A stretch of DNA of 64,000 nt from positions 1-64,000 of the forward strand of contig JAUNSK010000020.1 in assembly GCA_030539275.1 (NCBI GenBank), in the 5' to 3' direction. The position numbers and the translations under genes were made by a program. The DNA is from Oscillospiraceae bacterium. Its GTDB lineage: Bacteria > Bacillota > Clostridia > Oscillospirales > Ruminococcaceae. The notes beneath the pieces are model-generated. The model was not told the DNA's origin. It worked only from the letters and a program-made list of their open reading frames with translations, and did not search any database. This document shows positions 54,643 to 62,574 of the stretch, in pieces. How positions within the stretch are numbered: position 1 is the stretch's first letter; every line of letters starts with the position of its first letter.

Positions 54643-54680
54643 AGATTGTTTTCAGGGCATGATTATCCTGAAAACAATCT
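54643..54680 (-). terminator. Terminator of the DUF1858 gene
   Basis: A perfect 14-bp stem (54643-54656 with 54667-54680), followed on the minus strand by TTTTTC. Confidence 0.85.
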
Positions 54681-54689
54681 CAGCATTAC

Positions 54690-54896
54690 TTAAAGTGAAG
54701 CAACAAATTCGTTTAATTTCTTTGTAAACTCATCTGCATCCACACCATGAACCGCACATGCATCCTCAAGTGATTCTCCTCTTGCTGAAGGACATCCGAG
54801 GCAGTGCATTCCCATATCCATGAAGAACGGAGCTGTTTCACCGCATCTGTCAAGGATCTCACCAATTATCATATCTTTTGTGATTTTAAAGTCCAT
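54690..54896 (-). CDS. DUF1858 small redox-disulfide protein
   Basis: A 68-residue protein of the DUF1858 family, named for a CxxC redox disulfide and often found near hybrid-cluster proteins. The motif HCLGCPSA is present, preceded by the family stretch MIIGEILDRCGETAPFFMDMGM. A longer frame to 54968 overlaps the previous gene; the ATG at 54896 lies nine bases after GGAGG, a site that overlaps the stop codon of the upstream gene. Biochemical role is unproven. Confidence 0.9.
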   Translation of the reverse strand: MDFKITKDMIIGEILDRCGETAPFFMDMGMHCLGCPSARGESLEDACAVHGVDADEFTKKLNEFVASL

Positions 54897-54900
54897 TTTA

Positions 54901-55287
54901 TTATACCTCCGAATTGTTATTTCTGATTTGCTGTATCTCGACTGTTGTATATGGTTCAACTGCATCATGTGTAAACCGCATACACAGACTCATATAGGAT
55001 TTTTTTTCTCCGTGTACAAAATCATATTCTATATCATATGTAAGATCATTTATCTTATTCACCCTATATAAATCAGATGTTGTATTTGCGTCAAGTTCAT
55101 AGGGGTTGTCTGGCAGCATATCAGGATTTTCATCAAAATATTTTTTTATGTCTGGAATCTGCGGAGCAGACATATCTACAATGTCAGATATAACCTCATA
55201 GCCCCCGAAATGAATCAGTCGTGTTATATCGACGGCAACCTGCTTGAATGCTTCGGTTTGCTTATCCTTTGCAGTTATACCTATCAT
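54901..55287 (-). CDS. Hypothetical protein
   Basis: A 128-residue soluble, acidic protein with no signal peptide or membrane segment. I do not recognise the family. It starts at ATG after GGAGAC and its stop overlaps the ribosome-binding site of the DUF1858 gene, so the two are co-transcribed and probably translationally coupled. The clear ribosome-binding site and coupling support it as a real gene. Confidence 0.7.
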   Translation of the reverse strand: MIGITAKDKQTEAFKQVAVDITRLIHFGGYEVISDIVDMSAPQIPDIKKYFDENPDMLPDNPYELDANTTSDLYRVNKINDLTYDIEYDFVHGEKKSYMSLCMRFTHDAVEPYTTVEIQQIRNNNSEV

Positions 55288-55327
55288 AATTATTTAAATG
55301 TCTCCTTTTTCGTTTATGGCAAACAAA

Positions 55328-55353
55328 AAGCGTAACCCGTAAAGGTTACGCTT
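55328..55353 (-). terminator. Terminator of the zinc-ribbon gene
   Basis: A perfect 10-bp stem (55328-55337 with 55344-55353), followed on the minus strand by TTTTTG. Confidence 0.82.
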
Positions 55354-55360
55354 CAAAGTA

Positions 55361-55636
55361 CTAGTCTTCCTTCATCTTAGCGAAACACTCGCTGCAATAT
55401 ACAGGACGATCTTCTCTTGGCTTGAAAGGAACCTTTGCTTCACCGCCGCATTTTGCGCATGTAGCTGTGAACATTTCTCTTTCACCCTTTGAAGAAGCTT
55501 TTCTAGCCTGACGGCAGTTCTTGCAACGCTGTGGTTCATTTTCAAAACCTTTTTCTGCGTAGAACTCCTGTTCGCCAGCTGTGAAAACAAATTCTGCTCC
55601 ACAATCCTTACAAATTAATGTCTTGTCTTCGAACAT
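55361..55636 (-). CDS. Double zinc-ribbon protein
   Basis: A 91-residue protein with two Cys4 zinc ribbons: CKDC...CKNC (about residues 9-43) and CAKC...CSEC (about 60-86). Between them is a basic linker (RQARKASSKG). Such proteins are common in Firmicutes and lack an assigned role; nucleic-acid binding is plausible. The frame extends to 55693 but the ATG at 55636, eight bases after GAGG, is preferred because it starts at MFEDKTLICKDC. It lies downstream of the sigma gene with a structured RNA in between. Confidence 0.85.
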   Translation of the reverse strand: MFEDKTLICKDCGAEFVFTAGEQEFYAEKGFENEPQRCKNCRQARKASSKGEREMFTATCAKCGGEAKVPFKPREDRPVYCSECFAKMKED

Positions 55637-55663
55637 TTCAATTACCTCACTTAAAGAGAATTT

Positions 55664-55735
55664 TTTAGACCACGGACGGATTTCCACCGCCACCTTTGAT
55701 AAACAACGCTCTGGAATTAAGCTACTGGGCCATGT
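55664..55735 (-). promoter_or_regulatory. Structured leader with two complementary hairpin loops
   Basis: The 119-bp gap between the sigma factor and zinc-ribbon genes contains two hairpins on the minus strand. Hairpin 1 (55722-55708) has a 4-bp stem and 7-base loop AATTCCA. Hairpin 2 (55691-55675) has a 5-bp stem and 7-base loop TGGAAAT. TTCC in loop 1 can pair with GGAA in loop 2. A closing stem of GGCC (55731-55728) with GGTC (55671-55668) gives a three-way junction. Hairpin 1 looks like a tRNA D-arm and hairpin 2 like a T-arm with the GG and CC exchanged. Role is inferred. Confidence 0.4.
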
Positions 55736-55755
55736 GTTACGGCAAGGAAGTTATC

Positions 55756-56346
55756 CTAACCAAAATTAAAATGGTCTGCTCTCCAAACTGATTTCAGCTT
55801 CCGTCTTACCCTTTGCATTGCATTATCAACAGCTTTGTGGGGAATGTTCAACTGACAAGCCATCTGTTCATATGTGGAGCCCTTTAAAAATAATCGAAAA
55901 ACCTCAAGTTCCTTGTTTGAAAGGACATCAGATAATTTCATGTAAAATTCACTAATTCGTTCTTTCCTGAGGTAAATAATCTCAGGATCGTTTAAATCCG
56001 CTTCAGCAACAGACTCTTCTAGACTATTAACCTGCGTTATCTTGCGATTATTCTTTTTGAGTGCAGTCTTCATTTTATTGACTATGCATATCTCTGCATA
56101 AGTACAGAATTTAACATTTTTAGATTTGTCGTACCATGCTACAGCACTCAACAACCCCAAAAATCCTTCCTGTATCAGATCCTCTGTATCATCCTGTGAC
56201 CGGGTCATTGACCTGGCCTTTATCCTGATCTTAGGTGAATAACGTTTCAGAAGCTCTTTGACCGAGCCTTCAAGAGTATCTATTCTTTCGAGCAGCTCTT
56301 CATCAGTAGCAGCTCCCAAATAATTATCTGTTGCAGTCATAATCAC
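55756..56346 (-). CDS. SigH-like sigma-70 family factor
   Basis: A 196-residue sigma factor with region 2 (ARSMTRSQDDTEDLIQEGFLGLLSAVAWYD) and region 4 helix-turn-helix (STYEQMACQLNIPHKAVDNAMQRVRRKLK). The length and region 4 pattern fit the SigH (sigma-30) group. It starts at a GTG at 56346, seven bases after GAGG; an ATG two codons on is an alternative. A consensus SigA promoter precedes it. It is probably co-transcribed with the zinc-ribbon gene. The regulon is not visible here. Confidence 0.88.
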   Translation of the reverse strand: MIMTATDNYLGAATDEELLERIDTLEGSVKELLKRYSPKIRIKARSMTRSQDDTEDLIQEGFLGLLSAVAWYDKSKNVKFCTYAEICIVNKMKTALKKNNRKITQVNSLEESVAEADLNDPEIIYLRKERISEFYMKLSDVLSNKELEVFRLFLKGSTYEQMACQLNIPHKAVDNAMQRVRRKLKSVWRADHFNFG

Positions 56347-56390
56347 CTATAAACCTCAGATAACAAAACTATTTCGATATGCTAATGTAT

Positions 56391-56419
56391 ATTATATATG
56401 GAATTTTGAGCTTTGTCAA
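56391..56419 (-). promoter_or_regulatory. SigA promoter of the sigma factor gene
   Basis: On the minus strand a perfect TTGACA (56419-56414), 17-bp spacer and TATAAT (56396-56391), about 45 bp before the start codon. Confidence 0.85.
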
Positions 56420-56519
56420 GTTATTTTTATACTTTTTCGCAATACCAAAACAAAATGTATGATATGATATTTTTTCCTGTATATTTTTAGTTACAATGTA
56501 CAGTGTTATGAATATAAAT

Positions 56520-56543
56520 ATGCCGGAGAAAAATCTCCGGCAT
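56520..56543 (-). terminator. Terminator after the Cys-rich peptide gene
   Basis: A perfect 10-bp stem (56520-56529 with 56534-56543) lies 15 bp past the stop of the small gene; the tract after it is AT-rich with only a short T-run. Confidence 0.65.
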
Positions 56544-56558
56544 CTGCTTTATTGATAA

Positions 56559-56705
56559 TTAGCAGCCACAGCCACATCCGTCGCCGCATCCGCCGCATCC
56601 GCCGTTGCAACCACATGATGCGCCATTAGCGCCCCAACCATTATTACCGCAGCAGAAGAAAATAAGAATAAGAATTATGATCCACCAACAACCGTTTCCA
56701 CACAT
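56559..56705 (-). CDS. 48-residue Cys/Gly-rich membrane peptide
   Basis: A small gene encoding 48 residues: a short MCGNGC head, one hydrophobic helix (WWIIILILIFFCC), then a tail built of CG and GC steps ending in DGCGCGC. There are twelve Cys in all. The ATG at 56705 is seven bases after AGGAGTG and a hairpin terminator follows, so it is very probably expressed. The layout recalls YjcZ-type small membrane proteins with an added Cys tail that could bind metal or carry disulfides. Function unknown. Confidence 0.75.
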   Translation of the reverse strand: MCGNGCWWIIILILIFFCCGNNGWGANGASCGCNGGCGGCGDGCGCGC

Positions 56706-56836
56706 AATCAAACACTCCTATATTAAAATGTAATTTAAAGCTGCACTAACTCATTTTCTTGAGAGTTTTTCGTGCTGTGCTTTATACTTCATTATATGGA
56801 TGCTTCAAAAATGTGTTACTGATGAAATAAAAAAAT

Positions 56837-57748
56837 TTATAAGCTTATTTTCTGACCGTCGTCACTTATTACAACACCGTCAAAGATCCTTGATGCCTGG
56901 ATAGCATACTGATGCGGATTCATCATAGCAGGGCTGTAGTGAGTAAGCCAGAGGCGCTGTACCTGTGCATCCTTAGCTATCTGCAGGGCTTCCGGTATCA
57001 GCATGTGTCCCTTTTTCTTCATACTATCAGAATACTCATCGTCAAAATACATTCCTTCACAGATAAACAGATCAGATCTGAAAGCGTTGTCCGTTATATC
57101 ATACGTAGGTCTTGAATCTGTGGCATAAGTAATTTTAACCGACTTTCTTTCTCCGTCTGTTACCATTTCAGTAGTTATTGTATTGCCTTCAAGTTCTATA
57201 CTCTGACCTGAATGAAGAACACTCCACATCTGTTTTGGTATACCCAGTGCCGATGCTTTTTCCGGATTGAATATCGGTTTTCTTGAAAATACAAATGAGT
57301 AACCGATACATTCTACACTATGATCAACCGGGAATGACTTTACATCTATCATGCTGTCTATTTCAGGTATTCTGAACGTCGTAGGATTTTTAGAATCAAG
57401 TTCAGTAATGATCAGTTCATACGGAAGAACTGCACAGATGCAGCAGAGTTTTTTAACTATACCTGTTATACCCTTCGGACCATATATATGAAGCGGTGTC
57501 ACCTTGGAATAATTTCCGAGCGACAAAAGCAGCCCCGGAAGGCCTGAAATATGGTCTGCATGAAAATGTGTTATAAAGAGCGTTTCCAGACGGCTCAGCT
57601 TACACCCGGCATCACTCAGTGCTATCTGTGTGCCTTCTCCGCAGTCGATCAGCATTGCTTTGCCGTTATATTCCATAAAGCAGCATGTAAGCCACCTGTT
57701 TTTTAGCGGCATCATTCCTCCTGTGCCGGCAAGACATACATCAACCAT
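56837..57748 (-). CDS. rnz: Ribonuclease Z
   Basis: A 303-residue metallo-beta-lactamase-fold nuclease that matures tRNA 3' ends lacking encoded CCA. The zinc motif HFHADH is at 61-66, and further ligands are in SFPVDH and LTHYSP. The length fits the short RNase Z form. The ATG follows AGGAG, 23 bp behind mutS2, in the same transcription unit. Confidence 0.93.
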   Translation of the reverse strand: MVDVCLAGTGGMMPLKNRWLTCCFMEYNGKAMLIDCGEGTQIALSDAGCKLSRLETLFITHFHADHISGLPGLLLSLGNYSKVTPLHIYGPKGITGIVKKLCCICAVLPYELIITELDSKNPTTFRIPEIDSMIDVKSFPVDHSVECIGYSFVFSRKPIFNPEKASALGIPKQMWSVLHSGQSIELEGNTITTEMVTDGERKSVKITYATDSRPTYDITDNAFRSDLFICEGMYFDDEYSDSMKKKGHMLIPEALQIAKDAQVQRLWLTHYSPAMMNPHQYAIQASRIFDGVVISDDGQKISL

Positions 57749-57771
57749 TATGTTACTCCTTTATTGTATTT

Positions 57772-60162
57772 CTAATTAAGTTCAACAATTGTTACTCCAT
57801 CCTCGCCCTCTCCGTAAACCCCGAGCCTGTAGCTTTTTACAACCTTAAGATTTCTGAGTCTGGCGTGGACTGCTTTTCTGAGTATTCCTGTTCCTTTTCC
57901 ATGAATTATTGTTACAAGAGACAAGCCGGAAAGCACTGCATTGTTAATAAACATATCTACCTCAGCTACACCTTCGTCCGAGGCATATCCCCTTATATCA
58001 AGTTCCTGCTGAACCTGTCTTGTAAGAATGTTTTTCTTATGCTTATAGCCCATGCTCTTCTCAGGCTGCTTCTTTTTGGCGCCTGTCTGTTTTTGTTCTT
58101 CCACAAGGCGCAGGTCAGAGACCTTTACCTTCATCTTCATTATTCCACACTGAACAAATGCATAATCACGGTCCTTTGTAAGTTCTGAAAATATACCCTT
58201 CTGGTTTAGGTCAGGCATGAACACCTTATCTCCGGACTTTAATTCACGCGGCAGCTTATACCCTTCATTTTTGCCTCCTGTTACCGGATTTGCATTATCA
58301 TACATCTTATTGAACGCACTCTTGCTGCTTCTTTCAGCCTGAGTAAGCATACCGGTGAAATTTTCTTTGTTTTTCTGCTTTTTGATTGTTCTGAGTTCAT
58401 CAAGAAGTTCATTAGACTGTGCTTTTGTTGTTTCAATAATATTCATTGAAATGTCTCTTGCACGTTCCATTTCCTTTTCCTTGCGTCCCTCGAGTTCATC
58501 AAGCTGTTTGAGGAGCTCTTCGGAATCACTCTGTGCCTTTAACCTGAGTCTCGTCATTTCCTCAGTCTGTGTCTCAAGTTCTATTCTTGTCTTTTCAAGC
58601 TTCTCAATGACCTGTTCAAATCTCAGATTTTCCGTACTTACAAGTTCTCTTGCTTCACTTATGACATCAGCCGGCATGCCGAGATTTGTACATATTTCAA
58701 AAGCATTTGATTTTCCGGGCGAACCGATTATCAGTCTGTAGGTTGGCTTCATTGTACTTACATCAAACTCACAGGAAGCATTCTGAGTTGTTTCATTTTC
58801 TATCGCATAGATTTTCAGTTCCTGATAGTGAGTAGTAACCATGAGCTTTGCATTAAGATTTTTCAGTTTTTCTATTATACATACAGCAAGAGCCGCTCCT
58901 TCAACAGGATCGGTTCCTGAACCGAGCTCATCAAGAAGTATGAGCGTGTGTGAATCAGCTGTTGAGATTATTTTTATTACCTGGTTCATGTGCGAGGAGA
59001 AAGTAGACAAATTCTGTTCTATGCTCTGATTATCTCCGATGTCAACCAGAATATTATTAAAGATACTTACACGGCTTCCCTCGCCTGCAGGAATCATAAG
59101 TCCGCACATTGTCATAAGTGTAAGCAGTCCTGTTGTTTTCAGCGCGACAGTTTTACCGCCTGTATTAGGACCTGTTATAATCAGTGCATTATATTTTTCG
59201 CCAAGCATTATATCTATCGGAACGACCCTGTCAGCATCGATAAGGGGATGTCTTGCTTTCCTGAGTTCTATAATTCCGTCATCAGAAATATGCGGAACTA
59301 TTCCCTTCATTTTAACTCCAAGACTTGCTTTTGCAAAGTAAACATCAAGAATAGTACAAACTCTGAAGCTTTCAGCGATCGTATCTGCATTAAGTGCTAC
59401 ATCTGAAGTAAGCTGTCTTATTATCCTGTCTGTTTCTTCCTGTTCCTGGCTTTTTAATATACGTATGTCATTATTGAATTCCACTACACTCATCGGTTCT
59501 ATAAAAAACGTCTGTCCGCTTGATGAAGTATCGTGTACCAGACCTGCTACAGCGTTTTTGTTTTCTGCTTTTACCGGCAGAACAAATCTTCCGTCTCTTA
59601 TCGTAACAACGCTGTCCTGAAGATACTTCTGAACTGATGAGGACTTTATCATCTTATCAAGAGTTGACCTTAGTCTTGCTCCTGTCTGATTGATCTTTCG
59701 TCTTATTGATGCAAGCTCTGCACTGGCAGAATCAGCAAGCTCGTCCTCAGAAAGTATAGACATCTGAAGCTTTGTAAGCAGGTGATCATTTGGCATAAGT
59801 CCGTTAAAGTACATGTCAAGTCCTGTCTGGACATCTTCACAGTGTGCATACCAGTCATGAAGTGACTTGACCTGCGACAGCAGGGATTCAACATCGAGCA
59901 GATCCCTGAGTGAGAGTCTTCCTCCTGATGATGCTCTTTTAAGATGGGTGCTTATATCTTTTATCCCCGTAAACGGAGGAGTACCAAAACGTACAGACAG
60001 TCCGAAAGCATCATTTACCTTAGACAGCTCTTCTCTTATTTCACTGCAGTCATACATAGGTGAAACATTCATCGCCATCTGTCTTGAGGTATCATTTGAA
60101 GTTTCCGATGCAAGCATCTCAAGAACCTTATGTAATTCGAGAGTTGTATAATATTTATTCAT
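57772..60162 (-). CDS. mutS2: MutS2 with Smr domain
   Basis: A 796-residue MutS2 protein with an N-terminal clamp region, the MutS-type ATPase (Walker A TGPNTGGKT, Walker B LILLDELGSGTDP), a coiled-coil region (about 510-620) and a C-terminal Smr domain (LDIRGYASDEG; IIHGKGTGILR). In Bacillus MutS2 splits collided ribosomes and feeds the quality-control pathway; older work tied it to recombination control. The frame extends to a GTG at 60183, but the ATG at 60162 gives the usual MutS2 N-terminus. It follows recO directly. Confidence 0.94.
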   Translation of the reverse strand: MNKYYTTLELHKVLEMLASETSNDTSRQMAMNVSPMYDCSEIREELSKVNDAFGLSVRFGTPPFTGIKDISTHLKRASSGGRLSLRDLLDVESLLSQVKSLHDWYAHCEDVQTGLDMYFNGLMPNDHLLTKLQMSILSEDELADSASAELASIRRKINQTGARLRSTLDKMIKSSSVQKYLQDSVVTIRDGRFVLPVKAENKNAVAGLVHDTSSSGQTFFIEPMSVVEFNNDIRILKSQEQEETDRIIRQLTSDVALNADTIAESFRVCTILDVYFAKASLGVKMKGIVPHISDDGIIELRKARHPLIDADRVVPIDIMLGEKYNALIITGPNTGGKTVALKTTGLLTLMTMCGLMIPAGEGSRVSIFNNILVDIGDNQSIEQNLSTFSSHMNQVIKIISTADSHTLILLDELGSGTDPVEGAALAVCIIEKLKNLNAKLMVTTHYQELKIYAIENETTQNASCEFDVSTMKPTYRLIIGSPGKSNAFEICTNLGMPADVISEARELVSTENLRFEQVIEKLEKTRIELETQTEEMTRLRLKAQSDSEELLKQLDELEGRKEKEMERARDISMNIIETTKAQSNELLDELRTIKKQKNKENFTGMLTQAERSSKSAFNKMYDNANPVTGGKNEGYKLPRELKSGDKVFMPDLNQKGIFSELTKDRDYAFVQCGIMKMKVKVSDLRLVEEQKQTGAKKKQPEKSMGYKHKKNILTRQVQQELDIRGYASDEGVAEVDMFINNAVLSGLSLVTIIHGKGTGILRKAVHARLRNLKVVKSYRLGVYGEGEDGVTIVELN

Positions 60163-60184
60163 TTGTTGCGTTTTTAACCTCACT

Positions 60185-60940
60185 TCATTTTGTTATATCA
60201 TGATAAAAATCGAGAGTTTTAAAGGTGCGTCCCAGATGCTCAATAATGTATTGTTCCGTTATAAAACCCAGTACATCCATAGAAGCATCAGAAACTTTAA
60301 AATTAAACAGTCTGTCAAAGTCAGCAAATACAATATGTCTTACAGCGCAAAGAACGGACTTTGTAATGCATACGGCTGTTTTGTGTTCTCCCGGCTCAAA
60401 ACAATCACTGCAATACAAAGTCCCTTCACTGATAACAAAATACATCCTGTCCCTTAGATATGTTCCGCATTCACTGCAGCCCACAACAGCCGGCATCATT
60501 CCGCATTCTGTCATAAATCTGAGTTCAAATATACTTTTAAGCTGCCTTTCACTGCGGGCGGAATCAGAAAGATAATGAAGACAGTTCAGAAACAGTCTCA
60601 TAATCTCCGCATTTCCTCCCTGCACATCATGTGATGCATATGCAATCACTTCAGAAAAATATGAAGCAAGTGAAAGTTTGCACAGATCGTTTCTTAAACC
60701 ATAAAAGATTCTGACCGGTTCAACGCTGTTTATATAATATCTGTCCCTGCGTTTTGTAAGGCAGAACTTAGAGTATGCAAATAACTGAGTCGCCGAAACA
60801 CCGGCACCTGTAATTTTTTTTGCTCCCTTTACAGATACCTCAATAAGCCCGCACTTGTCAGTATATATGTCAATAAACTTGTCCTGCTCCCCCACGCTTC
60901 GCTCCCTGATCACTATTCCGCTCACTGTTATCAGAAGCAT
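60185..60940 (-). CDS. recO: DNA repair protein RecO
   Basis: A 251-residue recombination mediator that loads RecA with RecR. The OB-fold N-terminus has VRERS-type sequence (IVIRERSVGEQDKFIDIYT), and a zinc finger has CSEC...CSDC at about 155-180. The ATG at 60940 is eight bases after GGAGG. Its start lies within the yqzL-like gene in another frame. Confidence 0.93.
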   Translation of the reverse strand: MLLITVSGIVIRERSVGEQDKFIDIYTDKCGLIEVSVKGAKKITGAGVSATQLFAYSKFCLTKRRDRYYINSVEPVRIFYGLRNDLCKLSLASYFSEVIAYASHDVQGGNAEIMRLFLNCLHYLSDSARSERQLKSIFELRFMTECGMMPAVVGCSECGTYLRDRMYFVISEGTLYCSDCFEPGEHKTAVCITKSVLCAVRHIVFADFDRLFNFKVSDASMDVLGFITEQYIIEHLGRTFKTLDFYHDITK

Positions 60941-61034
60941 TTGTAAATCCTCCGATATTTTCGATTCCTCTGTACCTGAGATAATCAGTTACCTTTCCGC
61001 TTTTCTCAAAATCTTTCCATACTTTCTCATTCAT
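60870..61034 (-). CDS. yqzL: YqzL-like small protein
   Basis: A 54-residue frame on the minus strand starts MNEKVWKDFEKSG, continues KVTDYLRYRGIE, and overlaps the recO start by 71 bp in a different frame. The pattern WKxFxxSGxxxxYLxYxxIE and the place between era and recO match Bacillus yqzL. AAAGG lies nine bases upstream of the ATG. The recO ribosome-binding site is inside this gene. The tail past residue ~30 is longer than in Bacillus and read through recO. Function unknown. Confidence 0.65.
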   Translation of the reverse strand: MNEKVWKDFEKSGKVTDYLRYRGIENIGGFTNASDNSERNSDQGAKRGGAGQVY

Positions 61035-61131
61035 ACACATCAACCTTTCAATCAGAAATATTTCGTTGACTCGTGTCTAAAAATATTATATCCTAAGGTT
61101 CACGTGTTATTTATGGTATTATTTTGTCACG

Positions 61132-62025
61132 TCAGTTGTCTGATAATCCAAGTGTACGGATGATTGTATCACGGTTTCTCCAGTCTTCCTTGACCTTTAC
61201 CCAGCACTGAAGGTTGACTTTTATCTGGAAAAAGTTTTCAAGTTCTTCACGTGCCATCATTCCGGCCTTTTTAAGCATTACACCGTGCTTTCCGATAATT
61301 ATGCCCTTATGGGACTGTTTTTCACAGTATATCATAGCAGAGATATCGAGAAGATCCTTATCATTTCTTTCCTTCATCTGTTCTACTACAACTGCTACGC
61401 CGTGAGGTACTTCATCGTTGAGAAGCTCAAGCAGCTTTTCTCTGATTATTTCAGCTGCTATTATCTTTTCAGGCTGATCAGTGATAGAGTCATCAGGGAA
61501 GAAATGCGGACCCTCTACTGCAAGTGACAGTGCTTTCTCACGGATAATATCCAGGCCATCGTTTTCAAGCACGCTTACAGGTATTATCTCATCAAATCTG
61601 AACATGGAATTGATCCTGGCTATTTTAGCCGCAAGCTCTGTCTTGTCTCTGAGCAGATCTATTTTATTAAGTATAAGAACTACAGGTACTTTTGATGAAC
61701 AAACTGAACTCAGCATTTCTTTTTCCTGTTCTCCGAGTTCTCTTGTACAGTCAGCCATGAAAAAAACAGCATCTATATCTGAGGAGGACTCTCTGACAGC
61801 CTTAAGCATATATTCACTCAGCTTATTGTGAGCCTTATGAAGACCAGGCGTGTCAATGAAAACCAGCTGTGTTTCGTTTATATTTACAACACCGGTTATC
61901 TTTGTTCGTGTAGTCTGGCTCTTTGAACTTACCGAAGCAATTTTTTCTCCGACAAGAGCATTGAGCAGTGAGGATTTGCCTGCATTTGTCCTGCCTGCAA
62001 TTGTAATAAATACTGTTTTAGTCAT
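61132..62025 (-). CDS. era: GTPase Era
   Basis: A 297-residue GTPase that assists 30S assembly by binding the 16S rRNA 3' end. GTPase motifs are GRTNAGKSS (G1), DTPG (G3) and NKIDLL (G4); the C-terminal KH domain has IIGKHGVMLKKAG. The frame extends to a TTG at 62049, but the ATG at 62025, eight bases after GAGAGGA, is the normal Era start. It follows ybeY in the operon. Confidence 0.96.
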   Translation of the reverse strand: MTKTVFITIAGRTNAGKSSLLNALVGEKIASVSSKSQTTRTKITGVVNINETQLVFIDTPGLHKAHNKLSEYMLKAVRESSSDIDAVFFMADCTRELGEQEKEMLSSVCSSKVPVVLILNKIDLLRDKTELAAKIARINSMFRFDEIIPVSVLENDGLDIIREKALSLAVEGPHFFPDDSITDQPEKIIAAEIIREKLLELLNDEVPHGVAVVVEQMKERNDKDLLDISAMIYCEKQSHKGIIIGKHGVMLKKAGMMAREELENFFQIKVNLQCWVKVKEDWRNRDTIIRTLGLSDN

Positions 62026-62038
62026 TTCGTAATTCCTC

Positions 62039-62572
62039 TCATTTATCAAGCTTTTTATTTTGAGAATTTATCTGAGCTTTTGATACAAATGTTGCATCCC
62101 GTGATATTCCCAGTTTATCAAGAACAGCCTCTTCTTTTTCACGCATTATTCTGGAGTCAAGAGTACTGGTCTCATGATCATATCCAAGAAGATGAAGCAT
62201 TGAATGTACAGTCAGAAAACCTATCTCTCTTTCCAGTGAATGGCCGTAATTATCTGCCTGCTTGAATGCTGTTTCAAGAGAGATCACAATGTCTCCGAGC
62301 ATTACATATCCTGTTTCGGCATTTACATCATAATTTCCGTTTTCGCCAAGAGGAAATGAAAGAACATCTGTAGACTTGTCTTTATCCCTGTATATTTTAT
62401 TGAGGTTTCTTATTTCCTTGTTATTTACAAATGAAACACTTACCTCTGTATCTCTTTTAAAGCCTTCCGTAATTAAAACTGCCTGACAGCATCTCCGGAT
62501 AAGCAGCCTGATACCAACAGGTACCTTTACCTCGGATTGTCCGTTTTTAATATATACCTTTAGCTTTGCCAT
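62039..62572 (-). CDS. ybeY: rRNA maturation endonuclease YbeY
   Basis: A 177-residue zinc endoribonuclease involved in 16S rRNA 3' maturation and late 30S quality control. The zinc motif HSMLHLLGYDH is present, along with LNKIYRDKDKSTDVLSFPL. It begins two bases after the phoH stop and ends 13 bp before era. Confidence 0.95.
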   Translation of the reverse strand: MAKLKVYIKNGQSEVKVPVGIRLLIRRCCQAVLITEGFKRDTEVSVSFVNNKEIRNLNKIYRDKDKSTDVLSFPLGENGNYDVNAETGYVMLGDIVISLETAFKQADNYGHSLEREIGFLTVHSMLHLLGYDHETSTLDSRIMREKEEAVLDKLGISRDATFVSKAQINSQNKKLDK

Positions 62573-62574
62573 TA

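Noticed and set aside
55664-55745. A tRNA gene on the minus strand
   Set aside because: The D-arm-like hairpin is convincing, but only 16 bases lie between it and the T-arm-like hairpin, too few for an anticodon arm and variable loop. The acceptor arms pair poorly and no CCA end fits.
61085-61090. Internal promoter before the yqzL-recO genes
   Set aside because: A minus-strand TATAAT is present without a recognisable -35 box.
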